From: Glandiceps talaboti
Taxonomy: Eukaryota; Hemichordata; Enteropneusta; Spengelidae
Assembly: GCF_964340395.1 (NCBI RefSeq)
Contig: NC_135558.1
Span: 1,904,501 to 1,968,500 of the forward strand
Reading direction: 5' to 3'
Length of the DNA stretch: 64,000 nucleotides
In this document: piece after piece, positions 58,540-64,000 of the stretch
How positions within the stretch are numbered: position 1 is the stretch's first letter
How the letters are laid out: the number at the start of each line of letters is the position of its first letter
Program-made: the position numbers and the translations under genes
The notes under the pieces: model-generated
The model's input: only the letters and a program-made list of their open reading frames with translations
The model's database searches: none
Told to the model about the DNA's origin: nothing

Positions 58540-61500
58540 TCTGGATAAACACTTAAAAACTGTACAGTTGAGCTACAACGCCATTGATGCTATTTTTACA
58601 GATACATTAAGATATAAGACATCTGATTATTTGTAAATCAATACACAAAGCTTTTCTCTTTTTATACAGTGAACCTACCTAGTAATAAGGACATTGTCAA
58701 GTGTAGAGAATAAAGCATTAGACTTTATTATTACTATTACAGCTGTACTTGCTATCAAAAGCAGTATTGTTGGAGTGGTTTAGGTATCTCTGCCAGTGTT
58801 TGAATGGAGTACAGTGTCAGTTTGGACAGAACTGATGCAGAGTTAATATATCTAAACCTTGGCCAATCGATGTTAGATAAAATAGTCTTAATCTGCCTGT
58901 CTATCTTCCCCAAGTTAAGTTGTGTATCCTCCCCAAGCCCAAATGCAGCTGTCAGAATACCAAATTTAACCCTACATTGGTACAGGCTTAATGTTGTTTT
59001 TAAAAGAGAAATCTATGTGCCTCCCAGCAGCTTAACTTTTATATGATTTTAACATTGTCAACTTTTTATGTCAATCATTTTGGTATTGTTCAATGTGGCA
59101 CAAGGTCTATTCTCTCGTATCTCTGTCTAACATTGATATAATTAAGCAAAACAACATAAAAAAACAAAAAAAAAACAATATGACAGTAGTTTTTATGCCA
59201 AACGTAGCAATGACAATTCAAGTGTGGGTTTGTGAAACAAACCTGCAAATTAGTATTCAGACTTTGTTTCAACTTTTTACATCACTATAATCAGTAATAT
59301 TGGGACATTTTTATCATTGGCTGTTTTAGAACGGCCTACCAATGCTCCAAGATGTTAGCGTTGCTTACAAAAACCTGTAAGTGTATACCTCTTTGAGAAT
59401 TCAAGGTATATATCCATATTCACTCACACAAAACACACACATACACAATAACAAAATTTCATGTACAACAAGGTATGGTTATTATATATTGAATCACTAA
59501 TACATTCTTTGGTTTTTGCCTGCATGTCTTATGGTTGTGCATAGATCATTTCAGTGCAAAACCATTTTCTACTAAATTTCTTGATTGCAACGTATGGAAA
59601 ATAGGGGGGGGGGGGGGGGGCTTTTTGGTGTTTGGTCATCTTTTCAATTGACATTAATCACTTAATGAATGTGTAAGTATTCCATTCTGTGAAATAGAAT
59701 TTTGTCAATAACATTCATTCAGATCTAGCAATCTCTAAATTTGTAGGAAATGTTTACTATTGAGTAATCAGAGGGTTAAATATATTCACCATACTTGTAT
59801 TCTGTTTTCAGTTATAAGAAGTAACTTTCAAAACCTAAAGCCGACAGTGTGAACACTTTCACTTCAAGCTTTTCCTGGCTAAATGCTGCATATAAATTTC
59901 ATCTTTACACGTGTGCAAATATGGAAATTTCACTACATTTTACTGTTGCAGCTGATAAAAAAAATGTACATCATTCTGCCGAAATTTGGACACATTTTTA
60001 CAATTTTCTGACAGAGTACTGAAGCTATACATAGTGTATACTATTCTATTGACTAACAAAACTAATTTGAAAAATAACAAAATTGGTCACCTTCCAGGAT
60101 GGTTTGTGTGGGAATAGTTGCTTAATTTCATCAAAAAGGAAAACTTAAAAACATGGAAGGTGAGCTGTAAACTTTCAAATCATCTAAATCTGTTCATTTG
60201 AGTCTTTACACATCAAAATTTATGAAAAATGCAAATGCTGAAATGATGTTAATAGCTTATAAGAAGCTTTCCTTTGTAGTTCTTGACAGAATTTGATGGT
60301 CTTATTTTCAGATAAAATTCAAGTTATCCATGTGTGTTTTTTGGTACTTGTCAATACTTCAGAATCACAGCCATGTATGTTGACATCAGTAACACTGTCC
60401 CAGAACTGCTGTCTGTGTGCCAAACTTAAATACTCGGTGAATAACTATCCAAGTATAAAATCTAAAGACAGCTCCAAAAAAGTCAGGATTGAATTTTGGA
60501 ATAATTGTAAATGGAAAATATCCTCCTAGAGGAGAATATATATATACATACTTACATGGCTGTGTCAGGATTATTTCCACTCATTTAGTTAACACTCTGC
60601 AGCTCATCTTCAGAGTCATTATCTTGGAAATGGTCTATTTTTTGAATGTAGATAACGCACAGACTTTTTTGTGTCCTGGGCGATAATAGTGCTGTTACAG
60701 TAGTTCAAAACAATAATTCATTGTCCTGTATATTTTCTCACATAGTGATTGTTCTTTAAGGAGTTTTCATGAAAGTTGTTGTAGTCTGTTTGTATAAGAA
60801 GGGTATAAAATACCCGTAGACACATTTGAATGTAAAGTAGATTTAGTATTTAGTATGTTTCTATAACGGTAGTTTTTAGATGAATGAGTTTCTCATAACC
60901 ACAGCAGGTTATAAAACATGCGTGCACATTGCCTAGCCTAGGGGGTGTGCAGAACTTGATTTTAATATTTTTATGTGGTTGGGTGGTCCAGTTTTGTTCT
61001 TTGTTTAGCATCTTAACTGTGTGTGTCACACTCCATGAATCATAGCAATATGTTATAGGCTTTAACAATGTTATATAGGAGAAGAAAAAAGCAATGTCAT
61101 AAATAGATGAAAAAAAAATGATAACTCACCAGTATTTAAAACAATTGCTTGATTTCATCAGTTCTAAACAAGATACGCAAATCTCTATTATGTTGTGTGA
61201 TGCGAAACAGTGGGGGATTTTTTTGTTCCAGTAATTCTGCGGGTGGTATGTATCATGTTTTTATGGGTTTAATGGTTTTACTATAATATTCAGTCAACAA
61301 ACATATCATTTTCATGCACAATAATAATAAGTGGAATCTTTTCTCTGTGTTAGAGGCATAACCTCTCACTCCATTCATTCAAATCGGAGTTGGTGACAGT
61401 TTACTCAAGCGCAGGACTGCTGCTCAGTCATTCTTCTCATTTCGTTCAAAACTTGCGTGTATGCACACACTTGGAAAAACCTTGCATACAGTTTTAAAAA

Positions 61501-62460
61501 TCTCTCAAAGAAGGTTCATCCAGGAAAGATTTGCGGTACTTTGAAAAAATAGAAGCATATAACAAGTGGTTTTATCGACAGGTTTTCGAAGTCCTCGTTT
61601 CTCCCCATAGAGTTACAGCAGCAATTGAAATGCTGGTGTTGGACTTTAACTTGGAAAAGGTAGTCAGTTATGTTCATGCTTTGAAATCAATCACTTGGTT
61701 TGTCATTCCTTGATAAACTTACACTTCAGAAGTGTAAAATACAAGCTGCAATTATTTGCTTCTGTTCACTTTTCAAGTACCTTAAACATTCCTGTTCAGC
61801 TTACTGCCGGTTTTCTTTTGGAAACCTTAAACTTAAACACCAAAAAGTGCCTGGTGTAGCATTTCACGCTAATAAACATGTCACATCACTCATCAGAGTG
61901 GATCTGCTTGTTATATGTACTTCAAAAAAAATTCAATTGATATTGTATTCATGGTCAAGTCCAAGAATCATATATATTGATAACCAACCATAGTGTTTTG
62001 CTTGACTAAAAAGATCTAAAAGCAAATAGGCAGTGCATTCTACCATTATCAATTGTAAGATCCACACAGAGAAAGGCCCCTCAAGTTTGGTCCAACTGAT
62101 AACTATGCATCATCCCATTAAAGGATGATTTGTAAGATATCAGGAAAGGAATGCCAACTTGCACAGACTTGAGGGGTTTTGTTCCATGGCTAATTTTGAA
62201 TTTCAAACTTATAGAGTTGTAACAAAGTATCAGTTTCATTAAGATTGTATTTTTATTGGTTATTGTGATAGTGATGTAAAAGCTCAACTGGCATATCATG
62301 ACACACCTAAAGTACATATGAGAAAAGATACCAAGATTCCCATCTTTTGTGTCTTAATTATGATAAAATTTGGGTTCACAGCAAAATCTGAAATCCAACC
62401 CTACGGTGCTTAAAATTATCTGCAAGCATTTACCAATAGAATTAGTGTAAAGCAAATGCA
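58540..62460. other. 3' flank, no gene seen
   Basis: AT-rich, with a G-run at 59604-59620. Several 60-97 codon open frames (for example 61531-61713 and 61700-61993) show no domain or splice context, and no neighbouring gene was recognised on either strand. Confidence 0.4.
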
Positions 62461-62469
62461 CATCTTCAA

Positions 62470-63020
62470 AGCAAACTTCTTTTTTATATGCAAATTAGCT
62501 AATTATATAAAGATATCTGCCTTTGTTGTTTGCATAATGTGTAAGTGATGGTAGTCATTCCAATGCAGGTGAATTTGGTTATTTAGCTATTTACTCATTG
62601 ATTAGGTGAATAATTATAGTAAAAATTTATGACTATCATTAGTATGCATAAAAATTACCCTATTCTAACAGATTCATAATTTCTTGGAACATATTTCAAA
62701 TTATCAGAGTATCCATATGTTGATTATTCTCATCACCATCTCATACAAAAGGCTATACCATTAAAAATGGAACATGCAGACTACCCTGTAAGTTTAACAT
62801 GTATGCAGATTAGCCTATGATAACCATACAAGTTAGTATATATGCAAATGAGCTCATTATCATGCACCCACATTAGCCAGTGCCAGCTATGCAAATTAGT
62901 ATGCATGCAAATTAATTGGTGTCAGCCATGCCAATGAGTCTATCTGCAAAGTTGTAATTGCAGCTATGCAAATTAGTGTTCATGCAAATAAGCTTATGTC
63001 AATCATGCAAATTGGTCATG
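62470..63020. repeat. Degenerate array of ATGCAAATTAG-like motifs
   Basis: ATGCAAAT or close variants recur many times: about 62489, 62803 (ATGCAGAT), 62842, 62888, 62904, 62963, 62981 and 63006, usually followed by TAG, GAG or AAG and preceded by TATC, CAGC or CATG. Spacing is irregular (16-45 bp), unlike a clean minisatellite. Confidence 0.6.
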
Positions 63021-63029
63021 TGATTTTGT

Positions 63030-64000
63030 CCCTGAAATTAAGGGAAGGAGAGAACATTTTTCTTTATAACTAAATGGTATAACAAAACACGACATGTACT
63101 ATGGTAAAGTGAATGCCAGTTGAGCTGGAGAGTGTAAACTCTTATTTCACCGGTCAGCTTTTGAATTTAAATCGTAAATTTAAGTTGCTCATGGTCATTG
63201 TATTTTTGTGTCAGATGAGCAAATCTAATTTGTAATTTGAGACATAAAATGTTATTTTTTAAAACTGACTCTTCGGTGTTAAACACTAGAGTGGTGGAAC
63301 CTTTGTATGGAAAAGTACAGGATGAAAAAAAACAGTTGATAATCATTGAAAGAATGTATTGATAAATTGTAACGTCTCTTGGATCTTAGAATTGGTATTT
63401 TATTTTTATGGCAGAGGCTGGTCTTTCTCGCATATGCAATAAAGATCTTTAACTGAACATACTTTTGTGCTTTCGTTTTTTCAAAACTAACACATGGAAC
63501 AATTGGTATGAGATGTTTGGAAGATTAACATATCTCGTATATATAGAATTCTTGCATATTAATTAATGATTCCTAACACTTCCTTACACTATTTAGATAT
63601 GATATTTTAAGCATATCGGATAAAATTCACACATGCACATCAGTTCCTACTGACCTGCTGATACTCTGTTAACAGGTCAAAGCTAGTGAGAACTTTTTGA
63701 TATCTGAGGTGAGTTTTGTTCAGACCATCCAGTTCTCATTTGCATCAGGTCCTACACTTCAAAAACCTAGTCTCAAACAAAACTGTGTTTTTGAATAGAA
63801 ATTTATATGATTTAATAAAGTCGTCTTCCCTAAGTGAGCTCTGGTTTCATGCAAATACAAATATATGCCATGTTGTTCAGCCCTATCAGGCTTCTAAACC
63901 ATGTTTAAGTGGTAGCTGATAGTATGGCATGGATATCTTGCCTTGCAGACTACATGCAAATAAGCCAAAATATAATGGGTTGGGCAAAACTGTGCATAAT
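63030..64000. other. 3' flank to window end, nothing specific seen
   Basis: AT-rich sequence. A 67-codon frame at 63716-63919 has no recognisable features. Confidence 0.4.

Noticed and set aside
61531-61993. Two overlapping 60- and 97-codon frames in the 3' flank
   Set aside because: No recognisable family and no splice context; overlap in different frames suggests chance.

Overview
This window is animal nuclear DNA. It is AT-rich, dense in simple repeats and foldback elements, and holds one gene whose short exons are separated by long GT-AG introns. The gene is on the + strand and encodes an NR6A1/GCNF (germ cell nuclear factor) orphan nuclear receptor. The DNA-binding domain and the hinge just after it are nearly identical to vertebrate GCNF. 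The ligand-binding domain is clearly homologous but diverged, and the surrounding DNA is not vertebrate-like. I infer an invertebrate, probably a marine deuterostome (hemichordate, echinoderm or lancelet) or a lophotrochozoan; the species cannot be fixed from this sequence.

Gene layout: an exon with both zinc fingers (11442-11699), a 56-bp hinge exon (15171-15226), a 39.6-kb intron, a large exon with the linker and most of the ligand-binding domain (54828-55503), a 577-bp intron, and the terminal exon (56081-56337) followed by a 3' UTR. The four exons join in phase with consensus splice sites and give about 415 codons without a break. The N-terminal exon(s) and promoter were not identified; they lie in 1-11441 unrecognised or upstream of the window.

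Region by region: 1-11441 holds foldback/MITE-like elements (191-680, 1290-1425, 8170-8706, 9250-9434, 9430-9632), degenerate tandem repeats, a CpG-richer patch near 7850-8300 and a DR5 nuclear-receptor-like site near 5982. Intron 1 of the visible gene begins with an 18-copy minisatellite of about 73-83 bp units. The 39.6-kb intron holds many tandem arrays, a tRNA-type SINE whose body has been amplified seven times at an exact 83-bp period, a decayed LINE 3' end, several DR1-type sites, and an array combining CCAAT pairs and octamer motifs about 330 bp upstream of the ligand-binding-domain exon. The 3' flank (56.5-64 kb) holds interspersed repeats, further nuclear receptor half-site pairs and an array of ATGCAAAT-like motifs.

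No second protein-coding gene, rRNA, functional tRNA, CRISPR or other defence system was found. Most small open frames are chance or repeat-derived. No novel multi-gene system is visible. The most interesting material is the repeat and possible regulatory architecture inside the NR6A1 introns.
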